From Methylophaga sp. OBS1 (GTDB lineage Bacteria > Pseudomonadota > Gammaproteobacteria > Nitrosococcales > Methylophagaceae): a stretch of DNA of 64,000 nucleotides. Position numbers and translations under genes: made by a program. Location of the stretch: NCBI RefSeq assembly GCF_026319365.1, contig NZ_JAPDMS010000003.1:1-64000 (forward strand), read 5' to 3'. Positions 9,391 to 20,716 of this stretch are shown here, one piece after another; position 1 is the first letter of the stretch; each line of letters begins with the position of its first letter. A model generated the notes under the pieces. It was not told the DNA's origin and made no database searches. It saw only the letters and a program-made list of their open reading frames with translations.

Positions 9391-11571
9391 ATGGCGATGA
9401 TTTTTGACAAGAATTTGAACGATGACATTATAAAAATCATTGAAGCGCGCCATCATGATCCTTTCAGTGTGTTGGGTTTGCATCAGCAAAATGACAAGGC
9501 CATCGTCCGTGCATTTCTGCCAGATACTGCGGAAGCAAAAATCGATAACACACTGCCGATGACTCGGATTGAGGGCACGGATGTTTTTATCTGGCTGGGG
9601 CATGCCAGCGAAATAAAATGGCCCTATAAAATCCATCGTCAGCGTCACAATGGTGAAGCCGTCGCTTTCCATGACGCCTACAGCATCATGCCACAGCTAT
9701 CTGAATACGATTTGCATCTGTTTTCAGAAGGCAAACACTGGCACGCCTACAAAATTCTGGGCGCCCATACTTATGAAGTTGAGGGTATTAAAGGGACTTT
9801 GTTTGCCACCTGGGCACCAGGTGCTGAACGGGTCAGCGTCGTCGGTAATTTCAATCAGTGGGATGGCCGCAGACATCCGATGCGGGTTCGCGGCGACACC
9901 GGTGTCTGGGAGTTATTTATTCCCGAGTTGGAACCCGGTGAACTTTACAAATTTGAAATACGCAGCCGCCATGATGGTGCCCTGCATTTGAAAATGGATC
10001 CATACGGTCAGCAGTGTGAACTCCGTCCCGGCACTGCCTCAGTAGTCACCCGCCCCAGCCTGCATCAATGGCAGGACGAAGACTGGATGGATGCCCGCGA
10101 ACATGCCGACTGGCTGCACGAACCTCATTCGGTCTATGAAGTCCACATGGGCTCCTGGAAACGTCATGCCGACGGCCGCTTTTACAGCTACCGGGAAATG
10201 GCTGAAGATCTGGTGCCCTATGTCAGCAGGATGGGGTTTACCCACATTGAATTACTGCCGGTCACCGAGCATCCACTGGATATTTCCTGGGGTTATCAGA
10301 CCACTGGATATTTTGCGCCCACCAGCCGTTTTGGCAGCCCGGATGATCTGCGTTATTTCATAGACTGCTGCCACCAGCATAATATTGGTGTGTTACTCGA
10401 CTGGGTACCCGGTCATTTTCCCAAAGATGCACACGGTCTGGCCCGTTTTGATGGCACGGCGCTCTATGAACATGCTGATCCACGGCGTGGGGAACATCAG
10501 GACTGGGGAACGCTGATCTTTAACTATGGCCGCAGCGAGGTGTTTAACTTTTTACTCTCCAGTGCCTTCTATTGGCTGGAGGAGTTTCACATTGATGGTC
10601 TGCGTGTCGACGCCGTCGCTTCCATGCTGTATCTGGATTATTCCCGAAAAGAGGGGCAATGGTTACCCAACCAGTATGGTGGCCGCGAAAACCTGGAAGT
10701 CATCGATTTTCTGAAGCACGTCAATAGCGTGCTGCACAAAGAACATCCGGGCTGCATTATTGCCGCCGAAGAATCCACGTCGTATCCGATGATTTCAAGG
10801 CCGACACATATGGGCGGTCTGGGCTTTTCAATGAAGTGGAATATGGGCTGGATGCATGACATTCTGGAGTATATGCAACAGGACCCGATCCATCGGCGTT
10901 ATCATCATGACGCGCTGACTTTTGGTCTGCTCTACGCATTTACCGAAAACTTTGTCCTGCCGTTCTCCCATGATGAAGTGGTCCATGGCAAGCGCTCGAT
11001 GCTCTACAAAATGCCCGGTGATGAATGGCAACGTTTTGCCAACCTGAGATTACTCTATACCTTTATGTATAGCTATCCGGGCAAGAAACTGCTGTTCATG
11101 GGCTGCGAGTTCGGTCAGGGCAATGAATGGAACTGCGAAACGGCGCTGGACTGGTATGTGCTGGATTATCCGATTCATCAGGGGCTGCAGCAACTGGTGT
11201 CGGATCTTAATCACCTCTACCGGGAAACCCCGGCGCTGCATGCGCACGATTTTGATCCACATGGCTTTGAATGGATTGACTGTAATGACCGTGAACATTC
11301 GGTACTGAGCTATCTGCGTAAAGATGCCAGCAGTCATATTGTGGCTGTGTTTAACTTCACACCGGTTCCTCGTGATGATTACCGCATCGGCGTCCCTGAA
11401 GCCGGTAGCTATGAAATTATTATCAATTCCGACTCGGAATTTTATAACGGGAGCAATTATCACAATTTGCCGGTCATCGAGAGTGAGAGTTTACCGAGTG
11501 CAGACCGCCCCCACTCCATCCGGGTTAACTTGCCTCCCCTGTCCGGTTTGATCCTCAAAAAACAACATTAA
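9391..11571 (+). CDS. glgB: 1,4-alpha-glucan branching enzyme
   Basis: Introduces alpha-1,6 branches into glycogen. The 726-residue protein has an N-terminal branching-enzyme domain, a CBM48-type domain ([10 protein letters not shown] near 150), a GH13 catalytic barrel and a C-terminal beta domain. The catalytic residues are present in [12 protein letters not shown] (nucleophile Asp), IAAEEST (Glu) and [12 protein letters not shown] (Asp). Start ATG 9391; a second ATG two codons on is possible. It is divergent from glgC and followed 11 bases later by ppk2, probably in one transcript. Confidence 0.97.
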   Translation: MAMIFDKNLNDDIIKIIEARHHDPFSVLGLHQQNDKAIVRAFLPDTAEAKIDNTLPMTRIEGTDVFIWLGHASEIKWPYKIHRQRHNGEAVAFHDAYSIMPQLSEYDLHLFSEGKHWHAYKILGAHTYEVEGIKGTLFATWAPGAERVSVVGNFNQWDGRRHPMRVRGDTGVWELFIPELEPGELYKFEIRSRHDGALHLKMDPYGQQCELRPGTASVVTRPSLHQWQDEDWMDAREHADWLHEPHSVYEVHMGSWKRHADGRFYSYREMAEDLVPYVSRMGFTHIELLPVTEHPLDISWGYQTTGYFAPTSRFGSPDDLRYFIDCCHQHNIGVLLDWVPGHFPKDAHGLARFDGTALYEHADPRRGEHQDWGTLIFNYGRSEVFNFLLSSAFYWLEEFHIDGLRVDAVASMLYLDYSRKEGQWLPNQYGGRENLEVIDFLKHVNSVLHKEHPGCIIAAEESTSYPMISRPTHMGGLGFSMKWNMGWMHDILEYMQQDPIHRRYHHDALTFGLLYAFTENFVLPFSHDEVVHGKRSMLYKMPGDEWQRFANLRLLYTFMYSYPGKKLLFMGCEFGQGNEWNCETALDWYVLDYPIHQGLQQLVSDLNHLYRETPALHAHDFDPHGFEWIDCNDREHSVLSYLRKDASSHIVAVFNFTPVPRDDYRIGVPEAGSYEIIINSDSEFYNGSNYHNLPVIESESLPSADRPHSIRVNLPPLSGLILKKQH

Positions 11572-11582
11572 AGGGCCATCAG

Positions 11583-12362
11583 ATGTCCCGTCCCAAGCGA
11601 ATCTCACGCAGTTACTATCAACAGCAGAAAGAACGCTTGCAAATAGAACTGCTGAAGGTACAGGAATGGGCAGCTGAAAACGGCGAGCGTATTGCCATCC
11701 TGTTTGAAGGCCGTGATGCCGCCGGCAAGGGGGGCGCGATTAAACGCTTTGCTGAACACCTCAATCCGCGCGGCGCCCGCATTGTCGCGCTGGGCAAACC
11801 CAGCAATGTCGAGCAGGGTCAGTGGTATTTCCAGCGCTACCTGTCGCAGTTACCATCGGCAGGTGAAATCGTCATGTTTGATCGCAGCTGGTACAACCGG
11901 GCCGGCGTTGAGAAAGTGATGGGCTTTACCAACGAAGAAAAATATCAACTGTTTCTGCAACAGGCTCCCGAACTGGAGCGTTTACTGATTGACGATGGCC
12001 TCAGGTTGTTCAAATACTGGTTTTCCATCAGTCGCAAGGAGCAGGAAGCGCGGTTTGAAGCCCGGCGTAAAAATCCCCTGAAGACCTGGAAACTGAGCCC
12101 GGTGGATATCGCTGCGCAGGAAAAATGGGAACAGTACAGTGAAGCGCGGGATAAGATGTTTCAGTTGACGCATACCACTCACTCTCCGTGGACAGTCGTT
12201 GAAGCCAATGACAAACGCGCAGCACGCATCAATTGTATGCGGCACTTCCTGTATCACCTGCCCTATTCAGGCAAAGATAAAACCCTGGTGAAAATGCCGG
12301 ATGATACGCAGGTCTACCTGCCGCCCTACCCGGCATTCAAGCGCCGGGCGAGCGATAAATAA
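11583..12362 (+). CDS. ppk2: polyphosphate kinase 2
   Basis: PPK2 transfers phosphate between polyphosphate and nucleotides. The 259-residue single-domain form has the P-loop EGRDAAGKGGAIKRF, the Walker B-like MFDRSWYNRAGVE and the lid-region arginines. Single-domain PPK2s mainly regenerate ATP or GTP from polyphosphate, but the class and direction cannot be read safely from sequence. It follows glgB by 11 bases, which links polyphosphate-driven energy supply to storage-polymer metabolism. It ends 3 bases before the convergent pgi stop. Confidence 0.93.
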   Translation: MSRPKRISRSYYQQQKERLQIELLKVQEWAAENGERIAILFEGRDAAGKGGAIKRFAEHLNPRGARIVALGKPSNVEQGQWYFQRYLSQLPSAGEIVMFDRSWYNRAGVEKVMGFTNEEKYQLFLQQAPELERLLIDDGLRLFKYWFSISRKEQEARFEARRKNPLKTWKLSPVDIAAQEKWEQYSEARDKMFQLTHTTHSPWTVVEANDKRAARINCMRHFLYHLPYSGKDKTLVKMPDDTQVYLPPYPAFKRRASDK

Positions 12363-12365
12363 GAC

Positions 12366-14003
12366 TTATTGCCGCAGCTCACGAATCAGTTTAATCAAAC
12401 TGGTGGTTGAACTGTCATGGGATGAGATTTCAGAACCATCCTGTAGGTCAGGAATGATCGCTTTTGCCAGCTGCTTACCAAGCTCCACCCCCCATTGGTC
12501 GAAGGAATTGATATTCCAGACTACGCCCTGAACAAAGACTTTGTGCTCATACAAGGCGACCAGCTGACCCAGCATTTCCGGAGTCAGTTTGGGGAATATA
12601 AGGACATTGCTGGGACGATTGCCCGGAAAGACTTTATGCGGCAACAGGGCTTCCAGCGCTTTACCTTCAAAGCCCTCTTTGACCAGTTCGGCACGGACTT
12701 CCTCAGCCGTTTTACCCTTCATCAGCGCTTCAGCCTGAGCAAGACCATTTGCCAGTAGGATAGACTGATGGTCACACTCCGGATAATGGCTGTTAACCGG
12801 CAGGACAAAATCAACCGGGATCAGTTGGGTTCCCTGATGAATCAGCTGGAAGTAGGCATGCTGACCGTTAGTGCCCGGCGTACCCCAAATCACCGGACCG
12901 GTTTTGTAATTGATGCGCGCCCCTTCACGATTGATAAATTTGCCGTTGCTCTCCATATCGAGCTGTTGCATATGACTGGGGAAACGTGCCAGTGAATGAT
13001 CATAGGGCACAATGGCATGGGTCTGGGCATTGAAGAAATTGATGTACCAGATTCCCAACAGCCCCATGATAACCGGAATGTTCTCCGCCAGCGGCTGATT
13101 ACGGAAGTGCTGGTCCATCTGGAATCCACCTTCGAGCAGACGTTCGAAGTTATCCATCCCCACATAGAGCACGATTGGCAGACCGATAGCACTCCAGAGT
13201 GAGTAGCGACCGCCAACCCAGTCCCAGATTTCGAACATATTCTCGGTGTCGATTCCAAACTTGGCCACTTCTTTGGCGTTGGTGGAAACGGCTACAAAGT
13301 GTTTGGCGACATCTTCCTGGCTGCCTGATTTAAGAAACCAGTTACGTGCCGACTGGGCATTCGTCAGCGTTTCCTGAGTGGTGAAGGTTTTTGAGGCGAC
13401 GACAAACAAGGTCGTTTCCGGGTTGAGCTTTTCCAGTGTGGTACTGAGATCCGTGCCATCGACATTAGAGACGAAGTGCACACTGATACCTTCAATGCCA
13501 TAAGGTTCCAGCGCATCGCAGATCATGGCCGGCCCCAGGTCGGAGCCACCAATCCCGATATTCACAATATCAGTCATTTTCTTGCCGCTGTAACCCAGCC
13601 AGCTGCCATTATGAACCTGCTCAGAGAAACGGCGCATCTTGTCCAACACCGCGTTGACTTCCGGCATCACATCATTGCCATCGACCATCACCGGTGTATT
13701 GGCACGGTTACGCAGCGCCGTGTGCAGCACGGCACGAACCTCGGTGTGATTGATAGTGTCACCCTTGAACATTTTCTCAATCCAGTCCTCAAGCTCGACG
13801 GCTTCAGCCAACTGAATCAGCTTGTCCATGGTTTCCTGGGTAATCCGGTTTTTGGAATAATCCAGCAACAGTTCACCGCTCTGGGCGGAAAAACGTTCAA
13901 AACGGCCGGAATCCAGGGCGAATTGCTCGCGCATTGAGAGGTATTTCAGGTCCTCATAGTGACGGACCAGAGATTGCCATTCAGGTATGTTCAAAGGTGT
14001 CAT
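12366..14003 (-). CDS. pgi: glucose-6-phosphate isomerase
   Basis: Interconverts glucose-6-phosphate and fructose-6-phosphate, feeding carbon from central metabolism into glycogen. At 545 residues it has the standard gammaproteobacterial length. The [27 protein letters not shown] and [10 protein letters not shown] segments are characteristic of the SIS-fold isomerase. It is convergent with ppk2 and follows hisS on the same strand after a 29-base gap. Confidence 0.97.
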   Translation of the reverse strand: MTPLNIPEWQSLVRHYEDLKYLSMREQFALDSGRFERFSAQSGELLLDYSKNRITQETMDKLIQLAEAVELEDWIEKMFKGDTINHTEVRAVLHTALRNRANTPVMVDGNDVMPEVNAVLDKMRRFSEQVHNGSWLGYSGKKMTDIVNIGIGGSDLGPAMICDALEPYGIEGISVHFVSNVDGTDLSTTLEKLNPETTLFVVASKTFTTQETLTNAQSARNWFLKSGSQEDVAKHFVAVSTNAKEVAKFGIDTENMFEIWDWVGGRYSLWSAIGLPIVLYVGMDNFERLLEGGFQMDQHFRNQPLAENIPVIMGLLGIWYINFFNAQTHAIVPYDHSLARFPSHMQQLDMESNGKFINREGARINYKTGPVIWGTPGTNGQHAYFQLIHQGTQLIPVDFVLPVNSHYPECDHQSILLANGLAQAEALMKGKTAEEVRAELVKEGFEGKALEALLPHKVFPGNRPSNVLIFPKLTPEMLGQLVALYEHKVFVQGVVWNINSFDQWGVELGKQLAKAIIPDLQDGSEISSHDSSTTSLIKLIRELRQ

Positions 14004-14032
14004 AGTTCTGCTATATCTTTAATTATTTATAA

Positions 14033-15289
14033 TTATTGACGGAGGTGCGTTGCCAGGTCGCACCAACTGACGGTTTCCTGTTCACCGGTGGCCATGGTTT
14101 TGACACCGACCGTCTCGTTGTTGATTTCTTCCTCGCCCAGAATCAGCGTCCAGCGTGCACCACTGCGATCAGCCCGTTTGAATTGGCTTTTAAAACTACC
14201 ACCACCACAGTGGCTAATCAACTTAAAGCCCGGTATCTGATCGCGCAGCATTTCCGCCAGCACCGGTGCCTGCTCGGCAGCCAGTTCACCGACGGCGACT
14301 AAATAAGCATCCAGTTGTGGCCTTTCAGGCAAGGCATCGGTCGCTTCAAGCAACGCAATCAGCCTTTCAATACCGATGGCAAAACCGATTGCCGTCGCCC
14401 CTTTACCGCCCAGTTGCGCAACCAGTCCATCATAACGCCCACCGGCACACACTGTACCCTGCGAGCCGAGTTGGTCGGTTACCCATTCAAATACGGTTTT
14501 GCCGTAATAGTCCAGACCGCGAACCAGCTTCGGATTGATTTCATAGCTGATGCCCGCCTTGTCGAGCGTCCTGCAAAGAGCTTCAAAGTGAGTTCTGGAC
14601 TCAGAGTCGAGATGATGAATGAGTTTAGGCGCGGCATCATTCAATGCCTGCATATCCGGGTTCTTACTGTCCAGAATGCGCAGCGGATTAGTGTGAAGCC
14701 GACGCAGACTGTCCTCATCGAGCTGGTCCTGATGAGCCTGGAAATATCGGATCAGTTCTTCGCGGTAAGCCAGGCGGGCGTCAGTTGACCCCAGAGAGTT
14801 AATTTGTAGTGTGATACCGGTCAGTCCCAGCGCTTTCCAGAGCCTGGCTGTCAACAGAATCATCTCGGCGTCAATATCGGGACCGTCAAAGCCATAAGCT
14901 TCGACACCGACCTGGTGAAACTGTCGGTAGCGTCCCTTTTGTGGACGTTCATGGCGGAACATCGGCCCCATGTACCAGAGTCGCTGAGTCTGGTTAAGCA
15001 TCCCGTTCTGCATCGCTGCCCGCACGCAGCCTGCGGTGCCCTCGGGTCGCAGAGTCAGGCTGTCGCCATTGCGGTCATCGAAGGTGTACATCTCTTTTTC
15101 GACGATGTCGGTAACTTCGCCGATGGAGCGTTTGAATAATTCGGTTTTCTCTACGATAGGAAAGCGGATTTCCTGATACCCGTAGCCGCTCAGTACGGTC
15201 TTCAGAATGTGTTCAACTGCCTGCCAATAGGGCGTCACATCGGGGAGGATGTCATTCATTCCCCGAATAGAACGGATAATCTCTGCCAC
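14033..15289 (-). CDS. hisS: histidyl-tRNA synthetase
   Basis: Class II synthetase that charges tRNA-His. The 418 residues include the N-terminal [13 protein letters not shown], the class II motif 2 region ([12 protein letters not shown] with [14 protein letters not shown]) and the histidine-specific [15 protein letters not shown]. It follows ispG by 2 bases in the conserved ndk-rlmN-pilW-rodZ-ispG-hisS gene order of gammaproteobacteria. Confidence 0.97.
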   Translation of the reverse strand: MAEIIRSIRGMNDILPDVTPYWQAVEHILKTVLSGYGYQEIRFPIVEKTELFKRSIGEVTDIVEKEMYTFDDRNGDSLTLRPEGTAGCVRAAMQNGMLNQTQRLWYMGPMFRHERPQKGRYRQFHQVGVEAYGFDGPDIDAEMILLTARLWKALGLTGITLQINSLGSTDARLAYREELIRYFQAHQDQLDEDSLRRLHTNPLRILDSKNPDMQALNDAAPKLIHHLDSESRTHFEALCRTLDKAGISYEINPKLVRGLDYYGKTVFEWVTDQLGSQGTVCAGGRYDGLVAQLGGKGATAIGFAIGIERLIALLEATDALPERPQLDAYLVAVGELAAEQAPVLAEMLRDQIPGFKLISHCGGGSFKSQFKRADRSGARWTLILGEEEINNETVGVKTMATGEQETVSWCDLATHLRQ

Positions 15290-15291
15290 GT

Positions 15292-16416
15292 TTAACTGAT
15301 GTCCTTTATCGGAATAATTTTATCTTTATCTGCCTGTGGTTGGCGCAGTGCGATACGTTGACGAATTTGTTTTTCCAGCTCATCCACCAGTGACTCATTA
15401 TCCACTTTATGATTGGGTTTGCCGTCAACATAGAGCAGGTTGGGGGTACCGCCGGTCAGGCCGATAGCTGCCTCTTTGGCTTCACCCGGCCCATTGACAA
15501 CGCAGCCGATAACAGCCACATCCATAGGCTCTGTAATGTCTTCCAGCCGGGCTTCCAGTGCGTTGACGGTAGAAATCACATCAAATTGCTGGCGTGAGCA
15601 TGACGGACAGGCGATAAGGTTTACGCCCTTGTTCCGGATTCGCAGGCTTTTAAGAATATCGAAACCGACTTTGATTTCTTCGATCGGATCCGCTGCCAGC
15701 GAAATACGGATCGTATCGCCAATCCCTTCTGCCAGAAGCATACCCAGACCGATAGATGACTTCACAGCACCACTGCGCAGCCCACCCGCTTCGGTAATGC
15801 CCAAATGCAGGGGCTGTTCGATCTGATCGGCCAGCTTGCGATAAGCATGAACAGTCATAAACACATCCGAGGCTTTCAGACTCACCTTGAAATCAGGAAA
15901 GTTCAGACGGTCAAGAATGTCAATGTGGCGCAGCGCCGATTCAACCAGCGCATCCGGTGTCGGTTCACCGTATTTTTTCTGCAGTTCTTTTTCCAGAGAG
16001 CCGGCATTGACGCCGATACGGATTGGAATGCCGTAATCGCGAGCTTTATCAACCACGGCACGAACCCGATCTTCGCGACCAATATTGCCCGGGTTGATCC
16101 GCAGGCAGTCAACACCGAGCTCTGCCACTCGAAGCGCGATTTTATAGTCAAAATGAATATCGGCCACCAATGGGATGTTGACCTGCTTGCGGATTTGGCC
16201 GAAGGCTTCGGCCGCATCCATTGTGGGCACAGACACACGGACAATATCCGCTCCGACTTTTTGCAAAGCCTGAATTTGTTTGACTGTCGCAGCCACATCG
16301 GTGGTGGTGGTATTGGTCATGCTCTGGACAGCGACCGGCGCATCACCGCCTACCGGCACGTTTCCCACCATAATCTGGCGAGATTTTCTACGCTTGATAT
16401 AGCTTGTGGTTTCCAT
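15292..16416 (-). CDS. ispG: 4-hydroxy-3-methylbut-2-en-1-yl diphosphate synthase (flavodoxin)
   Basis: Penultimate enzyme of the MEP isoprenoid pathway, converting ME-cPP to HMBPP with a [4Fe-4S] cluster. The 374 residues match the short bacterial form. Cluster ligands are in [10 protein letters not shown] and in [14 protein letters not shown]. The N-terminal barrel starts with [19 protein letters not shown]. Its start overlaps the rodZ stop by one base, so the two are translationally coupled. Confidence 0.97.
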   Translation of the reverse strand: METTSYIKRRKSRQIMVGNVPVGGDAPVAVQSMTNTTTTDVAATVKQIQALQKVGADIVRVSVPTMDAAEAFGQIRKQVNIPLVADIHFDYKIALRVAELGVDCLRINPGNIGREDRVRAVVDKARDYGIPIRIGVNAGSLEKELQKKYGEPTPDALVESALRHIDILDRLNFPDFKVSLKASDVFMTVHAYRKLADQIEQPLHLGITEAGGLRSGAVKSSIGLGMLLAEGIGDTIRISLAADPIEEIKVGFDILKSLRIRNKGVNLIACPSCSRQQFDVISTVNALEARLEDITEPMDVAVIGCVVNGPGEAKEAAIGLTGGTPNLLYVDGKPNHKVDNESLVDELEKQIRQRIALRQPQADKDKIIPIKDIS

Positions 16417-17360
16417 CAGGACTCTACCCCCAAAGTCAGTCTCGCAACATCCCCCTGAGTGTATGGTGTTAAATCAACCTGCTCGTCATTTAAAAATACG
16501 GTCGCCGCATTAGCTCTGCCCAACAAGATGTTGAGTGTGTGTTCAGACGACAGTTCGAGTGAATCATCAGCTTGCATAACCTGACTCACAAGGACATCAG
16601 CATCATCGCTGGTGACTTCAACCCAGCACTCAGCAGTAAAGCTCATTCTGAGCGTCATTTTTTGACTGGCATCTGATGAAAGCTGAGTCTCGATCTGATT
16701 GACTTGTTGTGTGCTGTTATCTGTCTCTGCGGTGCTCTCTTCTAACCCAGCGATATCGTTGGTTCCGGACTCAATGTCTGTCTCGGGTGCCTGAGCCTGA
16801 GGGCCAGATTCAGAATCTGATAATGCCTCAATGGGCTGTGCTCTGGTTGTGACATCAGATTCAACAGGTTCGACAATACCATCGGCAAAACTGTCCTGCT
16901 CGGTTTCCGCACTGACTTGAGGCGCGACAACAGCGTTGTTCTGTTGGGCCAATTGCGTGGTTTGCCATTGCTGATAGGCCAGCCAGGCTACCAGCATGAC
17001 AATCGCGATCAATGCCAGCATAAACCAGGGAAAGCTGCTTTCTTCACTCACATGCTGTTGCTGCCTGAGATTGACAGCCGGCTCAGTGGCCGTGTATTCC
17101 AAGTTGAACACGGCCAGCATTTCATCGTAAGGGAGCCCCAGAAATTTAACGTAGCTGGCAAAGTAACCGCGCGCATAGGTTCGACCGTTAAGACGCTCCC
17201 ATTCCTGATTTTCAAGATAAGACACAATATCTTTAGTCAGGCGAAGCTGTGCTGCCACCTCAGCAATTGTGTATTTTTTCGCTTCACGAGCCTGTTTCAG
17301 TCGCTCGCCCAGTGTTGGCGTTGTGCTGGTCATGACGGGCTCTTCATGTGTTTCGCTCAT
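16416..17360 (-). CDS. rodZ: cytoskeletal anchor protein RodZ
   Basis: Bitopic membrane protein that links MreB filaments to the elongation machinery. Of 314 residues, 20-90 form a Cro/C1-type helix-turn-helix ([36 protein letters not shown]), followed by one transmembrane segment near 110-130 ([18 protein letters not shown]), an acidic Ser/Thr/Gln-rich periplasmic linker and a C-terminal DUF4115-type beta domain ([13 protein letters not shown]). This order is the RodZ signature. It lies between pilW and ispG as in many relatives. Confidence 0.93.
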   Translation of the reverse strand: MSETHEEPVMTSTTPTLGERLKQAREAKKYTIAEVAAQLRLTKDIVSYLENQEWERLNGRTYARGYFASYVKFLGLPYDEMLAVFNLEYTATEPAVNLRQQQHVSEESSFPWFMLALIAIVMLVAWLAYQQWQTTQLAQQNNAVVAPQVSAETEQDSFADGIVEPVESDVTTRAQPIEALSDSESGPQAQAPETDIESGTNDIAGLEESTAETDNSTQQVNQIETQLSSDASQKMTLRMSFTAECWVEVTSDDADVLVSQVMQADDSLELSSEHTLNILLGRANAATVFLNDEQVDLTPYTQGDVARLTLGVES

Positions 17361-18124
17361 CAGTCTATCAACCCTTGATTAACTATCTGCAGCTCATCAG
17401 AGTCAGGAAAACGTGATCGCAGAATCAGTGTGTAGCTGGATACCGCGTCCTGGTCATCCAGTTTGTTTTCGTTTTTTATCGCCAACAGTAGCGCCTGAGG
17501 CGTCCAGCTAGCTGCAGACTGATAGCGCTGGATATAACCCCGGGCTTGTAGATAATTCTGCTGTTCGTAGCTCAACTCTGCCATTCGCAGCAGAGATTTG
17601 GGCAGTGTCGGCTCAAGTTGCAATGCTTTACGGAAAAAAGCCTCTGCCTTATCGGGACTCGGAATCATGTTTGCACACAGGCCTGCATTTTCATAGGCTA
17701 GTTCCGGTGTTTCGTACAATGGATTCTCTACCGCTTTCATAAACCGGGCTTCGGCATCGTCATAGCGACCCTGATTACAGAGAAAAACACCGAAATTATT
17801 CTGAGCCTGAGAATAATCCGGCGCCCGCTCAACCGCCTCCAGAAAATGGCTTTCAGCCTTGTCGGTCTCGCCCAGTTGCTGATAAAGCAATGCAATGGTG
17901 TTGTGGGCACTGGGCAAATTCGGATTCTGTTTTAGTGCCTTTTGCAGTTTTTCCAGCGCTACCGCATAGTCACCGCGCTGCATATAATTGAGACCCAGCC
18001 GCATATTGATTTCAGCTGCTTTGGGATCCGGCGCGACATACTCCGGACGCGTACCTGTGCTGTTACATGCAGTCAGAAATGACAGCATTAACGCAAACGA
18101 CCACTTCTGCAAGCCTTTGCTCAT
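17360..18124 (-). CDS. pilW: type IV pilus biogenesis/stability lipoprotein PilW (PilF)
   Basis: TPR lipoprotein needed for assembly of the PilQ secretin of type IV pili. A signal peptide ends in a lipobox (SFLTAC, Cys20). The rest consists of tetratricopeptide repeats ([22 protein letters not shown] and [19 protein letters not shown]). The 254-residue length fits. It overlaps rlmN by 4 bases and rodZ by one. No other pilus genes are in the window, as is usual for this locus. Confidence 0.92.
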   Translation of the reverse strand: MSKGLQKWSFALMLSFLTACNSTGTRPEYVAPDPKAAEINMRLGLNYMQRGDYAVALEKLQKALKQNPNLPSAHNTIALLYQQLGETDKAESHFLEAVERAPDYSQAQNNFGVFLCNQGRYDDAEARFMKAVENPLYETPELAYENAGLCANMIPSPDKAEAFFRKALQLEPTLPKSLLRMAELSYEQQNYLQARGYIQRYQSAASWTPQALLLAIKNENKLDDQDAVSSYTLILRSRFPDSDELQIVNQGLID

Positions 18125-19227
18125 CGATACAACACGACCTCTCGCTGTTGGGCCATTCGCACGCTGCGACGGCTTTTATCCTGTACTTCACCGGCCAGCT
18201 GACCACATGCGGCCACGATGTCATCACCGCGGGTTTTTCGCACTGTCGCAACCAGTCCTTTGTCCATCAGGTATTGTTTGAAGCGCTCAATCTGATTGCG
18301 GGAAGAACATTCATAGTCTGTACCCGGAAACGGATTGAAAGGTATCAGGTTAATCTTGGTGGGCAGATCTTTCAAAATTCTGACCAAATCTCTGGCGTCC
18401 TGCATCGAATCATTGATCCCGGCCAGCATCACATATTCCACCGTGATGTGGCGTCGTTTCTGGTCACCGGCGACATAGCGTTTGCAGGCAGCGAGTAACT
18501 CCGAGATGGGATACTTCTGATTAATGGGCACGATCTTATCGCGCAGTTCGTCATTGGCTGCGTGCAAAGAAATCGCCAAACTGACATGGCAATCTTCACG
18601 CAGCTTATCGATCATAGGCACAATACCGGACGTACTGAGCGTCAAGCGGCGCCAGGAAATCCCGTAGCCGAAATCATCCCGCATCAGGTTCATCGCAGTC
18701 ACCACATTGCTGTAATTAGCAAGCGGTTCGCCCATGCCCATCATCACGACATTGGTGACGACGCGGTTACCTTTCGGGTCTTTGCCGAGCGCTTCGTTTG
18801 CAATCCAGAGTTGAGCCACAATTTCAGCGGCCTCAAGATTACGGTTGAACCCTTGCTGCGCGGTTGAGCAGAAAGTACAGGTCAGGGCACAACCAACCTG
18901 CGATGACACGCAAAGCGTCCCGCGGCCGTCTTCCGGGATGAAGACTGTTTCAATGGCATTGCCACAGGCGAGTTTGATAATCCATTTACGGGTGCCGTCA
19001 CGCGAGATATGCTCATGCATGACTTCCGGTAGACGGATCTCAGACACAGTCTGTAATTTTTCCCGCAGGGCTTTACTGAGATTGGTCATCTCGGCAAATT
19101 CCGTCACGCGATATTTATGTATCCATTGGAGCAACTGACGCGCACGGAAAGGCTTTTCGCCGAGTTCGACGAAAAACGCTTCCAGACCTTTAAGGTCCAA
19201 CCCCAGCAGGTTCGTGCATTTAGTCAT
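18121..19227 (-). CDS. rlmN: 23S rRNA/tRNA (adenine-C2)-methyltransferase RlmN
   Basis: Radical SAM enzyme that methylates A2503 of 23S rRNA and A37 of some tRNAs. The SAM cluster motif C-x3-C-x2-C is in [14 protein letters not shown]. The methyl-carrying cysteine region is [15 protein letters not shown]. At 368 residues it has the usual length. It overlaps pilW by 4 bases and follows ndk by 9 bases. Confidence 0.97.
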   Translation of the reverse strand: MTKCTNLLGLDLKGLEAFFVELGEKPFRARQLLQWIHKYRVTEFAEMTNLSKALREKLQTVSEIRLPEVMHEHISRDGTRKWIIKLACGNAIETVFIPEDGRGTLCVSSQVGCALTCTFCSTAQQGFNRNLEAAEIVAQLWIANEALGKDPKGNRVVTNVVMMGMGEPLANYSNVVTAMNLMRDDFGYGISWRRLTLSTSGIVPMIDKLREDCHVSLAISLHAANDELRDKIVPINQKYPISELLAACKRYVAGDQKRRHITVEYVMLAGINDSMQDARDLVRILKDLPTKINLIPFNPFPGTDYECSSRNQIERFKQYLMDKGLVATVRKTRGDDIVAACGQLAGEVQDKSRRSVRMAQQREVVLYR

Positions 19228-19236
19228 TTGAGCCTC

Positions 19237-19668
19237 TTAGCGGGTACGGGCACAGACTTCATCAGCTGAGAAGAAGTAAGCCACTTCACGCGCTGCACTC
19301 TCAACAGAGTCAGAACCGTGAACGGCGTTTTCATCAATGCTTTGAGCAAAGTCAGCGCGGATAGTACCGGCAGCGGCATCAGCCGGATTTGTCGCGCCCA
19401 TCAGGTCACGATTGGTCAGCACTGCGTTGTCACCTTCCAGTACCTGAACCATCACCGGGCCGGAAGTCATGAAGCTGACCAGGGCACCGAAGAAAGGACG
19501 CTCTTTGTGCTCAGCATAAAAACCTTCTGCCTGTTCCTGCGACAGATGCATCATTTTGGCAGCAACGACCTGCAGACCGGCTTTTTCGAAGCGGGTGTAA
19601 ATCTCACCGATGACATTTTTTGCAACTGCGTCAGGTTTGATGATAGAAAGTGTACGTTCAATCGCCAT
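19237..19668 (-). CDS. ndk: nucleoside diphosphate kinase
   Basis: Balances nucleoside triphosphate pools by phosphate transfer through a phosphohistidine. The 143 residues start with the typical [12 protein letters not shown] and contain the active-site histidine in [14 protein letters not shown] lies upstream of the start. It heads the ndk-rlmN-pilW-rodZ-ispG-hisS run. A TAGAAT -10 near 19720 is visible, but its best -35 (TTGATA) is 19 bases away, so the promoter is uncertain. Confidence 0.97.
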   Translation of the reverse strand: MAIERTLSIIKPDAVAKNVIGEIYTRFEKAGLQVVAAKMMHLSQEQAEGFYAEHKERPFFGALVSFMTSGPVMVQVLEGDNAVLTNRDLMGATNPADAAAGTIRADFAQSIDENAVHGSDSVESAAREVAYFFSADEVCARTR

Positions 19669-19810
19669 TTTGTTCCTCTGTTGGTTTGGTTAAATATAAT
19701 AAAATCCCGTTATTCTACCATTTCTGCAGCCGCTAATATCAATGTTATCGACGAAATCCAGCGGCCCCGGCTTTTCGCTTTGGATTTTATGACAAAAGCT
19801 TTACTATCAG

Positions 19811-20716
19811 ATGACGATTTCTCAGCAACGGAAGCCAGTTTTGACCACTGACCTAACCTTCAAACGCATTGGCCTGTTTATCCGTAAAGACGACACGGTG
19901 ATGGAAAATGCCGTCGAGCGCGTGAACGCGTTTCTCAGCCAGGCCGGACTTGAAGTCGTCTGTAATGAAAAGCTGAGCTTTCTGCCGGATTTAACGCTGG
20001 TACCGGCGACAGCATTTCCGGCGCATTGTGATTTGACCATTGCGATTGGTGGTGATGGCACCCTGCTGTCTGCATCCAGGGCGCTCGCAGGTACCGACAT
20101 GCCGATTGTCGGCGTCAATGTCGGTCGCCTGGGTTTTCTGGCTGATGTCACCCTGAATAATCTCGAACAGCAATTACAGCAAGTGATAAGCGGCCGTTAT
20201 CGTGACGATCGTCGCTTCATGCTGCAGGCCCAGATACAGGGTCATGATGAAGCCCCCGGCATCGCGATGAATGATGTTGTCATTCATGCTCACCAGAACC
20301 TCCACATGATTGAGTTTGAAACCTACATCAACGGCAAGTTTCTCAACAGTCAGCGCGCCGATGGCCTGGTGATTGCCACACCGACGGGTTCCACCGCTTA
20401 TGCGATGTCTGCCGGTGGCCCGATACTGGACGTTGATCTGGACGCCATCGTTCTGGCGTCAGTCTGCCCTCATACATTGAGCAACAGACCTTTGGTTGTC
20501 GCGGCTGACAACCGGATTGAAATCACCTTAAGTGAAAATAATATCACTACCGGTATGGTCACCTGTGATGGTCGACCCGGGCAGATTCTGCGTCCTGGCG
20601 ATACTGTCAGAATAGAACGCCATCAAAGTCAAATCCGGCTATTGCATCTGGAAGATCACGACCATTATTCTATCCTCCGGGCAAAACTGGAATGGGGTAG
20701 AAAACTGACATGCTGA
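19811..20716 (+). CDS. nadK: NAD kinase
   Basis: Makes NADP from NAD and ATP or polyphosphate. Of 301 residues, the GGDGTLLSASRA motif (near 78) and the TPTGSTAYAMSAGGP motif are diagnostic. The ATG at 19811 has no clear Shine-Dalgarno sequence, and the first 16 residues are unlike other members, but no better in-frame start precedes the conserved FKRIGLFIRK. It overlaps recN by 7 bases, a common nadK-recN pairing. Confidence 0.95.
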   Translation: MTISQQRKPVLTTDLTFKRIGLFIRKDDTVMENAVERVNAFLSQAGLEVVCNEKLSFLPDLTLVPATAFPAHCDLTIAIGGDGTLLSASRALAGTDMPIVGVNVGRLGFLADVTLNNLEQQLQQVISGRYRDDRRFMLQAQIQGHDEAPGIAMNDVVIHAHQNLHMIEFETYINGKFLNSQRADGLVIATPTGSTAYAMSAGGPILDVDLDAIVLASVCPHTLSNRPLVVAADNRIEITLSENNITTGMVTCDGRPGQILRPGDTVRIERHQSQIRLLHLEDHDHYSILRAKLEWGRKLTC